From DATCYX01 sp037444705 (lineage in GTDB: Bacteria; Chloroflexota; Anaerolineae; Anaerolineales; UBA4823): DNA of 13,510 bases. Of this stretch, positions 1 through 6,603 are shown piece after piece. The stretch lies in contig JBBILY010000082.1 of NCBI GenBank assembly GCA_037444705.1, positions 1-13,510 on the forward strand, in the 5' to 3' direction. The notes beneath the pieces are model-generated. The model did no database searches, was not told the DNA's origin, and worked only from the letters and a program-made list of their open reading frames with translations. Both the position numbers and the translations under genes were made by a program. Each line of letters opens with the position of its first letter. Within the stretch, counting starts at the first letter, position 1.

Positions 1-34
1 ACCCCACCCCACCCCTAATTTTTTTTTAATGATA
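1..34. other. Low-complexity C-run/T-run leader
   Basis: Three copies of ACCCC are followed by a run of nine or so T, immediately before the tandem array. No gene is visible. It may be simple low-complexity DNA or the edge of a longer repeat that begins before the window. Confidence 0.5.
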
Positions 35-267
35 AGGGGATAAATCTTTTTAAATATTTATCCGATCAATAATGTGTTGCGATGTCGCAGGGGATAAATC
101 TTGATAAATACTCAGACGAGCCATAATGTGAGGCTATGCCGCAGGGGATAAATCTTGATAAACGCTCAGACGAGCCAAAATGTGAGGCCATGCCGCAGGG
201 GATAAATCTTGATAAACGCTCAGACGAGTGAGGCCATGTTGGCAGGTCCGCAGGGGATAAATCCCCT
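35..267. repeat. 54-bp tandem repeat array (four units plus a partial fifth)
   Basis: Units begin with AGGGGATAAATC at 35, 89, 143, 197 and 252. The first three are exactly 54 bp and the fourth is 55 bp, with a deletion after 'cagacgag' and an insertion near 'ttggcaggt'. Units 2 and 3 are nearly identical; unit 1 is the most diverged, as expected at an array edge. The partial fifth unit ends as a perfect hairpin: AGGGGAT (252-258), loop AA, ATCCCCT (261-267). The whole period is conserved, so this is a minisatellite-like array and not a repeat/spacer array. No ORF or promoter is evident in it. Confidence 0.9.
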
Positions 268-387
268 GCTCAGCCCTTGAAAGTCGGCTAGAAGCCGACT
301 CGGGTTTATCCGCAAACTCAGGACCTAGTTACTCGAAGCAGAAGTTTGCCTCCCTGTGTAGGGTGTAGGACGAGTCATCGACTTGTT
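268..387 (+). repeat. Hairpin-rich dispersed repeat, left copy
   Basis: About 120 bp that reappears in inverted orientation at the right end of the window, with about 9 differences over 119 aligned bases. It contains two stem-loops. One is AGTCGGCT (282-289), loop AGA, AGCCGACT (293-300). The other is GACGAGTC (369-376) paired with GACTTGTT (380-387) through G-U wobbles. It starts exactly where the 54-bp array ends. No ORF of note. It is probably a REP/MITE-like intergenic element of this genome. From 388 to about 503 I see nothing recognisable. Confidence 0.88.
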
Positions 388-503
388 TACGCAAAACTGA
401 GGCCGGGCTTGCGCGCAGTCCCTGGATGGGTAGTCGGCCGCAAGCCGGAAAAATGACAACTTTTAAGTCCACACAAAGCCCACGGCGGTGTGGCGGGTAT
501 TCG

Positions 504-512
504 TGCTATACT
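504..512 (+). promoter_or_regulatory. Extended -10 promoter, possibly giving a leaderless mRNA
   Basis: TG-C-TATACT (TG 504-505, TATACT 507-512) is a good extended -10 element. No convincing -35 lies 17 bp upstream, which extended -10 promoters tolerate. The expected transcription start, about 7 nt downstream, falls on or next to the ATG at 520. No Shine-Dalgarno precedes that ATG, so leaderless translation is plausible. Inferred from sequence only. Confidence 0.45.
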
Positions 513-519
513 AGTTCCC

Positions 520-1872
520 ATGCGGGTTTCAGCCTCTGCCCCTCTACCGTTAACTCACATTTTCAAAACCTGGTGGCCGCTGGCGGCATCCTGGTTGTTG
601 ATGGGCATTGAAGGCCCAGCCATGAGCGCCGTCATTGCGCGCCTGGCTAATCCCGAGATCCACCTGGCTGCCTATGGTGGGGTGGTTTTTCCGCTGGCAT
701 TAATCATCGAATCGCCCATCATCATGCTTCTGGCAGCCTCCACCGCCCTTAGCAAAGACTGGGACTCTTATGTGCGCCTGCGCCGCTATATGATGGCGGC
801 TGGGGCAGGGTTAACCTTACTCCACTTTGTGGTGGCCTTCACTCCCATTTACTATCTGGTCGTGGAGCGGGTGATTGGCGTGCCCCAGGCGATTGTGCAG
901 CCAGCGCGCCTGGGGTTGATGATCATGTTGCCCTGGTCCTGGAGCATCGCCTATCGCCGTTTTCATCAGGGGGTGCTGATCCGTTTTGGCCGCTCCCACA
1001 CTGTGGGGGTAGGCACTGTGGTGCGCTTGAGCGCCGATGGGCTGGTGTTGCTGTTGGGGTATCTGTTAAAGACGGTACCGGGTATTGTGGTGGGCACGAC
1101 GGCGGTGGCGGCGGGTGTGATCAGCGAAGCTACCTACGTGGGGCTGGTGGTGCGGCCAGTGCTGCGCGGCCCTGTGCGCCTGGCGCCTCAGGTGGCGTTG
1201 CCCGTTAGCCTGCGCTCTTTTTTGAATTTCTATATTCCTCTGGCGATGACCTCCTTGCTGACCCTGCTGGCACAGCCCATTGGCAGTGCCGCCGTCAGCC
1301 GCATGCCGCTGGCGCTTGAATCTCTGGCTGCCTGGCCTGTGGTTTCGGGGCTGGTGTTCATGTTCCGCAGTTTGGGCATGGCGTATAATGAAGTCGTGGT
1401 AGCCTTGCTGGATGAGCCACACTCTTCGGCAAGCCTGCGCCATTTCACCGGCTGGCTGGCAACGTTCAGCGGCCTGGCTTTCCTGATGGTGACTGCGACC
1501 CCGCTGGCGCGTTTGTGGTTCGAAGGGGTTTCAGCCCTGCCTCCGAAATTGTCGCGCCTGGCGCTGGATAGCCTCTGGCTGGCCTTGCCTATGCCAGCGC
1601 TGGCAGTGCTACAATCCTGGTATCAGGGCGTCATCTTGCACAGCCGTCAGACGCGCAGCGTGACCGAGGCTGTGGTGGTCTATCTGGTGAGTAACGCCGC
1701 CTTGCTCGGTCTGGGCGTGGCCTGGGGCAAGGCGCCTGGATTGGGAGTGGCTCTGGCAGTGATGAGCCTCAGCATGGCATTGCAAACTGCCTGGTTGGGC
1801 TGGCGCAGCCGGCCAGTGTTACGCCAGGTGGTTGCGCGTGAAAAAGAAACGGCGCTCATGGTCTTGCGGTAG
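520..1872 (+). CDS. 12-TM MOP/MATE-fold membrane transporter (ANK-like candidate)
   Basis: An integral membrane protein of 450 residues with about twelve hydrophobic segments and very few charged residues inside them, the pattern of MATE/flippase-type (MOP superfamily) transporters. Segments include WWPLAASWLLMG at residues 18-29, then AAYGGVVFPLALIIE and YMMAAGAGLTLLHF. A loop resembling 'PWSWSIAYRRFHQGVLIR' recalls the ANK (progressive ankylosis, pyrophosphate/citrate export) branch, but I am not sure of that assignment. The substrate is unknown; a lipid-linked sugar or a drug remains possible. I chose ATG 520 over the in-frame GTG at 490 because neither has a ribosome binding site, ATG is the better codon, and the promoter-like TATACT at 507-512 would put GTG 490 upstream of the transcript start. 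The next gene begins 65 nt downstream on the same strand. Confidence 0.75.
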   Translation: MRVSASAPLPLTHIFKTWWPLAASWLLMGIEGPAMSAVIARLANPEIHLAAYGGVVFPLALIIESPIIMLLAASTALSKDWDSYVRLRRYMMAAGAGLTLLHFVVAFTPIYYLVVERVIGVPQAIVQPARLGLMIMLPWSWSIAYRRFHQGVLIRFGRSHTVGVGTVVRLSADGLVLLLGYLLKTVPGIVVGTTAVAAGVISEATYVGLVVRPVLRGPVRLAPQVALPVSLRSFLNFYIPLAMTSLLTLLAQPIGSAAVSRMPLALESLAAWPVVSGLVFMFRSLGMAYNEVVVALLDEPHSSASLRHFTGWLATFSGLAFLMVTATPLARLWFEGVSALPPKLSRLALDSLWLALPMPALAVLQSWYQGVILHSRQTRSVTEAVVVYLVSNAALLGLGVAWGKAPGLGVALAVMSLSMALQTAWLGWRSRPVLRQVVAREKETALMVLR

Positions 1873-1937
1873 GTGTATGGCTGTAGGGGATTAAAGCCAG
1901 AAAGCCTTCGGGGTGTCACCAGGTTGATGGAGGAGAG

Positions 1938-2750
1938 ATGTATCGCATTTATGCCGTATCCGATGCTACTGGACAGACGGCGGAGGGCGTGGTACGGGCC
2001 GCCCTCACTCAGTTTGACCCTTCCCAGGTGGAAATCATTCGCCTTGGCGGGGTGCGCACGCCCCAACGCATCCGTGAGATCGTGGCCGAAGCTGCCCGCC
2101 ATGGTGGTTTTATCGTCCACACCCTGGTTTCAGAGAAGTTGCGTCGCCTGATCTTGAATGAGGGCCGCGCCGCCAACGTGGATACGATTGATCTCATGGG
2201 GCCGATGCTGGCGCGCCTTTCAGAGTTGCTGGCCATGCCGCCGCGCTCTGAGCCAGGCCTCTTTCAGCCTTTTGATGCGGCTTATCTACAGCGCATCGAA
2301 GCCATTGATTTCACCGTGCGCCATGATGATGGCCAGAACATTGACGACTTGCCGCGGGCCGAGATCGTCTTGGTGGGGGTTTCGCGCACCTCGAAGACGC
2401 CGCTGAGCATCTATCTGGCGTACCGTGGCTGGCGGGTAGCCAATGTGCCCATCATTCTGGGGGTGGAACCGCCGCCGCAATTGTTCAAACTGCCCCATGG
2501 ACGCGTGGTGGGGCTGGTGATCAAGCCCGAACGCCTGGCAGAATTGCGCCAGGCGCGGGTGCAGCATATGGGAATTTCCCCCCTGGGTTATGCCGACCTG
2601 GAGCATATCCGCCAGGAGATGGCTTACGCCTACCACCTCTTTGAGCGACGCCGCGATTGGCCCCTGGTGGACGTGGCCAATAAGCCCATCGAGGAGACGG
2701 CTGCGGAAGTGGTGGCCTTGTCGCGATTGAGCGCGCGCCCTCAGGTCTAA
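1938..2750 (+). CDS. PEP synthase / pyruvate,phosphate dikinase regulatory protein (bifunctional kinase/pyrophosphorylase, DUF299)
   Basis: A protein of 270 residues, the normal length of the PpsR/YqfL/PDRP family. These cytosolic enzymes inactivate PEP synthase or PPDK by ADP-dependent threonine phosphorylation and reactivate it by Pi-dependent dephosphorylation that releases PPi. Visible signatures are the N-terminal SDATGQTAEG (residues 8-17), a central VRHDDG, and the P-loop-like GVSRTSKTPLS (147-157). The C-terminal region has the family's 'Y-x-D-L-E-x-I-x-x-E' stretch followed by a helix that ends in 'IEETAAEV'. GGAGGAG lies just upstream of ATG 1938. The target dikinase is not in the window, so whether it acts on PPDK or PEP synthase cannot be decided here. 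Confidence 0.95.
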   Translation: MYRIYAVSDATGQTAEGVVRAALTQFDPSQVEIIRLGGVRTPQRIREIVAEAARHGGFIVHTLVSEKLRRLILNEGRAANVDTIDLMGPMLARLSELLAMPPRSEPGLFQPFDAAYLQRIEAIDFTVRHDDGQNIDDLPRAEIVLVGVSRTSKTPLSIYLAYRGWRVANVPIILGVEPPPQLFKLPHGRVVGLVIKPERLAELRQARVQHMGISPLGYADLEHIRQEMAYAYHLFERRRDWPLVDVANKPIEETAAEVVALSRLSARPQV

Positions 2751-2779
2751 ATGGCGAGGGCCTTCGTTGGCGATTCAGT

Positions 2780-2820
2780 CCCAGGATTTAACCTGGGGAT
2801 AACCTATTTGCGGTTAAAAT
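2780..2820 (+). promoter_or_regulatory. Hairpin and possible promoter upstream of the RTX gene
   Basis: The 88-bp gap holds a short stem, CCCAGG (2780-2785) / CCTGGG (2792-2797), with an ATTTAA loop, then TTAAAAT at 2814-2820, which could act as a -10 element about 19 nt before ATG 2839. No good -35 is seen at 17 bp. The hairpin has no U-tract, so it is a weak terminator candidate for the upstream gene. Tentative. Confidence 0.25.
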
Positions 2821-2838
2821 AGAGCCTGGAGGTGAAGC

Positions 2839-3420
2839 ATGAAAAAGAAAACGCTGGTTACTGCGCTGATGGTGATGATGGTTATCCTTATGGCTGTTCA
2901 GCCGGCGGCAGCGCGCAGCCTGAAGGATTTCATCACCGGCAGCCTGGGGAACGATGTGCTGACTGGCACCTCGAAGAGCGATCGTATTCTGGGCCGGGCT
3001 GGCAATGACGATATCAATGGCATGGCCGGAGACGATTACATTGACGGCGGCGACGGCAGAGACATCCTGCGCGGTGGTAGCGGGGTGGACACCCTCAAGG
3101 GCGGCTTTGGCAAAGACTCGCTATTCGGCGGGGGCAACACCGACACGCTGTTCGGCGGTCCGGGCAATGACATTCTCTTTGGCGAGGGTGAGGCGGATAC
3201 CTTGCATGGCGGCCTGGGCAACGATAAATTGCGCGGCGGCAGCGGGAATGACGTGCTCTACGGTGAAGAGGGTGGCGACAGCCTCTACGGTAACGAGGGC
3301 AACGATAAACTTTATGGCGGTCCTGGACGTGACCTCATAAACGGTGGCCCTGGTTATGACATTTGCTACGTTGAAGGCGTGGATAAATCTGTAGTTGACT
3401 GCGAGGTGATCGTCAAGTAA
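2839..3420 (+). CDS. Secreted RTX (hemolysin-type) calcium-binding repeat protein
   Basis: A Sec signal peptide (KKK n-region, hydrophobic core from about residue 6 to 20, AAA-R cleavage near residue 25) leads into 16 uninterrupted nonapeptide repeats of the GGxGxDxLx type (about residues 37-180), for example GNDILFGEG and GNDKLRGGS. Such repeats fold into a calcium-filled parallel beta-roll. Two cysteines near the end (C176 and C188) could form a disulfide that caps the roll. There is no catalytic domain, so it is probably a structural or binding protein on the cell surface or in the medium. Classical RTX proteins leave by type I secretion without an N-terminal signal; here the signal is N-terminal. 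GGAGGTG (2828-2834) is a strong RBS for ATG 2839. Its stop codon overlaps the start of the L,D-transpeptidase gene by one base. Confidence 0.9.
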   Translation: MKKKTLVTALMVMMVILMAVQPAAARSLKDFITGSLGNDVLTGTSKSDRILGRAGNDDINGMAGDDYIDGGDGRDILRGGSGVDTLKGGFGKDSLFGGGNTDTLFGGPGNDILFGEGEADTLHGGLGNDKLRGGSGNDVLYGEEGGDSLYGNEGNDKLYGGPGRDLINGGPGYDICYVEGVDKSVVDCEVIVK

Positions 3421-4493
3421 TGCCCCAACGCCTGACCCGACGCGATTTTCTGCGCCTGGGGGGGCTAGCCTTAGCAGGTGTATGGGTGGGGCCGGTTTTT
3501 CCGCGCCCAGACGAGCGGGATAGCGGGGAGATTGCCCGCGTCACCATCCAGGAAATTGACCTCTATGCCCAACCGCGAGACGATAGCGCCATTATCGGCA
3601 AACGCTATCGCGATCAGATCGTGCACATATATGAGGAAGTCATTTCCCCCTATGGCCCCCCCTGGAACCCCTTGTGGTATCGCGTTTGGGGTGGCTATTT
3701 GCATAGCGCTTATTTACAACGGGTGAAAATCCGCCATAATCCGCCCTTGAGCCAGGTATCCGCAGCGGGACAGTTGGCAGAAGTCACGGTGCCCTACACG
3801 CTGGCTTATCAGTACTCGGCCTGGGAGGGCTGGCATCTCTGGGATGGAACGCCTCTTTATTACCAGACCACGCATTGGATTACGGCGATTGAAGCAGGGC
3901 CAGATGGCGACCCCTGGTATCAACTCACCTCAGAAATTGACGCCAACTTGAAGTACTATGTCCCCACCTCTCACCTGCGCCCGATCCCAGATGAGGAAAT
4001 TGCCCCTCTTTCGCCCGAGGTGCCCGCCGAGAAAAAACGCATCGAGGTTTCCATCGCCACTCAAACTCTGACCGCCTATGAAGGCGAAGAGATAGTTCTT
4101 TCCACCAAAATTTCCTCGGGCATCCCCAGCGCCCGCCGCTCTCCAGATGAACTGCCCACGGCCACCCCTACGGGCACCTTTCGCATCTATGCCAAACTGC
4201 CAACCAAGCATATGGGTTCGGTGACCGGCAACCCGGACGCGGAGCGGCGGGGTGGCTATTCCCTGCCAGGGGTGCCGTGGACCTGCTTTTTTGCCTTTCC
4301 GGGTGGATATGCCTTTCATGGCACCTACTGGCATAATAACTTTGGCATTCAGATGAGCCACGGCTGTGTCAACATGCGCAATGAGGACGCCAAATGGCTC
4401 TTTCGCTGGACGACGCCGGTCTTCAAGACCCCGATTGAATCGCGCGCCGACTGGGAGCGGCGCGGCAATGGCACGCTGGTCATCATCCGCTGA
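3420..4493 (+). CDS. Tat-exported L,D-transpeptidase (YkuD domain)
   Basis: Probably cross-links peptidoglycan (3-3 bonds) or attaches proteins to it, outside the membrane. The N-terminus has a twin-arginine motif, RRDFLRLGG (residues 7-15), followed by a hydrophobic stretch ending near VFP. Residues about 40-105 look like an SH3-like wall-binding domain. The YkuD catalytic domain starts near residue 206 and carries H300-G-T-Y-W-H and the S313-H-G-C316-V-N active-site motif, so the nucleophilic cysteine C316 and its histidine H314 are present. The length of 357 residues suits a multidomain family member. ATG 3420 shares its A with the TAA of the RTX gene, implying translational coupling. It ends 8 bp from the convergent ATPase gene, with no clear terminator between them. 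Confidence 0.93.
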   Translation: MPQRLTRRDFLRLGGLALAGVWVGPVFPRPDERDSGEIARVTIQEIDLYAQPRDDSAIIGKRYRDQIVHIYEEVISPYGPPWNPLWYRVWGGYLHSAYLQRVKIRHNPPLSQVSAAGQLAEVTVPYTLAYQYSAWEGWHLWDGTPLYYQTTHWITAIEAGPDGDPWYQLTSEIDANLKYYVPTSHLRPIPDEEIAPLSPEVPAEKKRIEVSIATQTLTAYEGEEIVLSTKISSGIPSARRSPDELPTATPTGTFRIYAKLPTKHMGSVTGNPDAERRGGYSLPGVPWTCFFAFPGGYAFHGTYWHNNFGIQMSHGCVNMRNEDAKWLFRWTTPVFKTPIESRADWERRGNGTLVIIR

Positions 4494-4501
4494 ATCTCTC
4501 A

Positions 4502-5356
4502 TCAGTGGCTATTCGAGGCGGTGAAGATTTGGCGCAGGATTTTCGCCTGTTCGGGGGTGATACCCAATTTTTCCAGGGCCTCGAGTTCGTCGTTGACGAT
4601 GCGCCTCCCCAGGCCAGAATGCCGCCAGATTTTAAGGTCCTCTTCCAGAGGCGAGCCGATGACGTCCTCGCGCACGATTTTGCCATCCGCCATGACCAAT
4701 ACGCGGCGGGTTTGACGGGCGATGGCAGGGTCGTGGGTGACCACCAGGAAGGTCGTGCCCTGGGAGCGGTTGAGATCATCCAATAATTTCAGCAGTTCCA
4801 TGCTGGAGGCCGAGTCCAGATTGCCTGTGGGCTCGTCTGCCAGCACCAGAGGTGGGTTGTTTGCCAGGGCGCGAGCCACCGCCACCCGTTGGCGCTCACC
4901 CCCGGAGAGTTGATTGGGTAAATGATTCATGCGGTCGGCCAGGCCCACCAGTTCCAACAGTTCCTGGGCGCGCTTACGGCGGGCGCGCCCTCCCAGATGG
5001 CCGATCATGGGCACTTCCACGTTTTCGCGCGCCGTGAGGGTGGGTATCAGGTTGTGCAACTGGAAGACGAACCCTACCGTGCGCGCCCGAAAGGCATCTT
5101 TGTTGCGGATTTTAGCCAGGTCTTGTCCATTGACGAAAACCTGGCCGCTAGTGGGGCGGTCTAGAGCGCCGATGATGTTGAGCAAGGTGCTCTTACCGCT
5201 GCCGCTGGGCCCCATGACAGCCACCAGTTCGCCTGGGGCAATGCGCAGGCTGACGCCGTCCAGAGCGCGGATTTCGGCCCCATCGCCATAGATGCGGGTC
5301 AGATCGCGGGTTTCGACGATCCACTCAGTTGTCTCGCTCATAGATGATCCCGTCAT
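4502..5356 (-). CDS. ABC transporter ATP-binding protein (LolD/MacB type)
   Basis: The cytoplasmic ATPase of the export complex encoded with it. All nucleotide-binding motifs are intact: Walker A GPSGSGKST (residues 49-57), Q-loop Q99, signature LSGGERQ (150-156), Walker B VLADEP with E175, D-loop NLD, and H-loop H208. The DRPTSGQV segment after Walker A is typical of the LolD/MacB/FtsE subfamily, matching the FtsX-type permease upstream. A C-terminal extension of about 50 residues after the core (from about 232) is longer than in LolD and of unknown role. The start overlaps the adaptor stop as ATGA (5353-5356). A second Met at codon 6 (5341) is an alternative start. Last gene of the minus-strand operon. 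Confidence 0.95.
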   Translation of the reverse strand: MTGSSMSETTEWIVETRDLTRIYGDGAEIRALDGVSLRIAPGELVAVMGPSGSGKSTLLNIIGALDRPTSGQVFVNGQDLAKIRNKDAFRARTVGFVFQLHNLIPTLTARENVEVPMIGHLGGRARRKRAQELLELVGLADRMNHLPNQLSGGERQRVAVARALANNPPLVLADEPTGNLDSASSMELLKLLDDLNRSQGTTFLVVTHDPAIARQTRRVLVMADGKIVREDVIGSPLEEDLKIWRHSGLGRRIVNDELEALEKLGITPEQAKILRQIFTASNSH

Positions 5357-6534
5357 TTCACTTCAATATCCACGAAGGCGGTCATACCCCAGCGCAATCT
5401 GGCGGGTATCTCAGCCAGTTCGATGACTACGGTGTAGTTTACCCCGGCGCCTGAGGAGGCTTTGGTGGCGATGCGCACCACTTTGCCACTGACGACGACA
5501 TCGGGCAGGGCATCGAAGGTGACCCTGGCGGTGGCGCCTACATCAATGCGCGCCACATCAATTTCGTTGAGGTCGGTGGTCTCCACCCGCAATTGACTCA
5601 GGTCGGCCAGGAGCAGGATGGGTTGGCCAGGGGCAATCCACTGGCTGGGTTTAATATACACTTCGCTGATGGTGCCATCGAAGGGTGCCAACAATTCCAG
5701 ATCGCGCAAGGCCGCTTCGGCCGCGGCCAGTTGGGCTTTGGCATTGGCCAGGCGCTCTTCGGCCAGTTTGACCTCTTCTGGATCCGGACCTTGCTGGAGC
5801 ATTTCAAACTCGCGCTGAGCGGTGGCCAATTGCGCCTGGGCCAGTGCCAGTTGAGCCTCGGCTTCAGCGGCATCCAGTTCATTGCCCCCGCTCAGCAGGT
5901 TATTGAGGCGGCGTACCGCGGCTTCGTACTCCTTCTCCGCCTGGGCTTTCTTGCTCAGCAAGACTGCCCGCACCAGGTTATCTTCGGGTTTATTGGCATA
6001 AGGTTCGTAATCCTGGCGCGCCTTTTCCATCTTCTCTCGGGCGATGGCGACATTCGCCCGCGCCTGCTCGATATCCACCTGCTCGGCAGGGGTACGTAGG
6101 TTGTGGACACGCCTTTCAGCATCCCGCACGGCCTTGCGCGCCGCCACCACGGCCTGTTGCGCCTGAGCCAGGCGCAGGTCCAGGTCTTTATACAACTGGT
6201 CAAGCGCATGTTGAGCTGAGGCCACCTCTAAACGGGCGGCGGCGATAGCTGCCTGAAGGTCCTCTTTGCCCTGCAGGCGCACCAGGGGTTGCCCGGCCTT
6301 AACCACATCGTTCTCCTGCACCAGGATTTCGGACACAACCCCTGCGGCCGCCATGCTCAGGGTGGTATAGCGTGCCGGGACAACAACACCCGTAGCGCTG
6401 ACCCGGGATGAGACCGCTTCTTCGACAGCAGGTTGGGGGGTAGGTGTGGATTTTTGCGACAGCCCGCTACAAGCGGTGATAAGGATCAGGCTGAGCAGTG
6501 TCACCATGGTCATCATCTTCTGCGTTGATTGCAT
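5353..6534 (-). CDS. HlyD/MacA-type efflux adaptor (membrane fusion protein), lipoprotein
   Basis: The extracytoplasmic adaptor of the ABC exporter. A hydrophobic signal ends in a lipobox, I19-T-A-C22, so it is predicted to be lipidated at C22. Then come the first half of a lipoyl domain (about 48-90, with VVKAGQPLVRL), a long alpha-hairpin/coiled coil rich in Ala, Gln, Glu and Arg (about 91-280), the second lipoyl half (LLAPFDGTISEVY, from 281) and a beta-barrel region to residue 393. The coiled coil is broken by a proline-containing insert (about 176-190). AGGAGAG (6541-6547 on the plus strand) gives a good RBS for ATG 6534. The protein lies between permease and ATPase, the usual tripartite MacAB-like set. 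No outer-membrane TolC-type partner is encoded here. Confidence 0.93.
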   Translation of the reverse strand: MQSTQKMMTMVTLLSLILITACSGLSQKSTPTPQPAVEEAVSSRVSATGVVVPARYTTLSMAAAGVVSEILVQENDVVKAGQPLVRLQGKEDLQAAIAAARLEVASAQHALDQLYKDLDLRLAQAQQAVVAARKAVRDAERRVHNLRTPAEQVDIEQARANVAIAREKMEKARQDYEPYANKPEDNLVRAVLLSKKAQAEKEYEAAVRRLNNLLSGGNELDAAEAEAQLALAQAQLATAQREFEMLQQGPDPEEVKLAEERLANAKAQLAAAEAALRDLELLAPFDGTISEVYIKPSQWIAPGQPILLLADLSQLRVETTDLNEIDVARIDVGATARVTFDALPDVVVSGKVVRIATKASSGAGVNYTVVIELAEIPARLRWGMTAFVDIEVK

Positions 6535-6603
6535 TGTTCACTCTCCTCGATGGTTATCATTAGAAGCGGCCGCTAACCTGCACGTCTAACCTGGCCACTC
6601 CGC

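Noticed and set aside
35..267. CRISPR-like array
   Set aside because: The full 54-bp period is conserved between units, with no unique spacers and no cas genes in the window.
3930..4502. Minus-strand open frame of 190 codons opposite the L,D-transpeptidase gene
   Set aside because: The opposite strand carries the YkuD catalytic motif and a Tat signal; the antisense product resembles nothing.
5593..6099. Plus-strand open frame opposite the adaptor gene
   Set aside because: It is a low-complexity shadow of the adaptor coiled coil, without an RBS.
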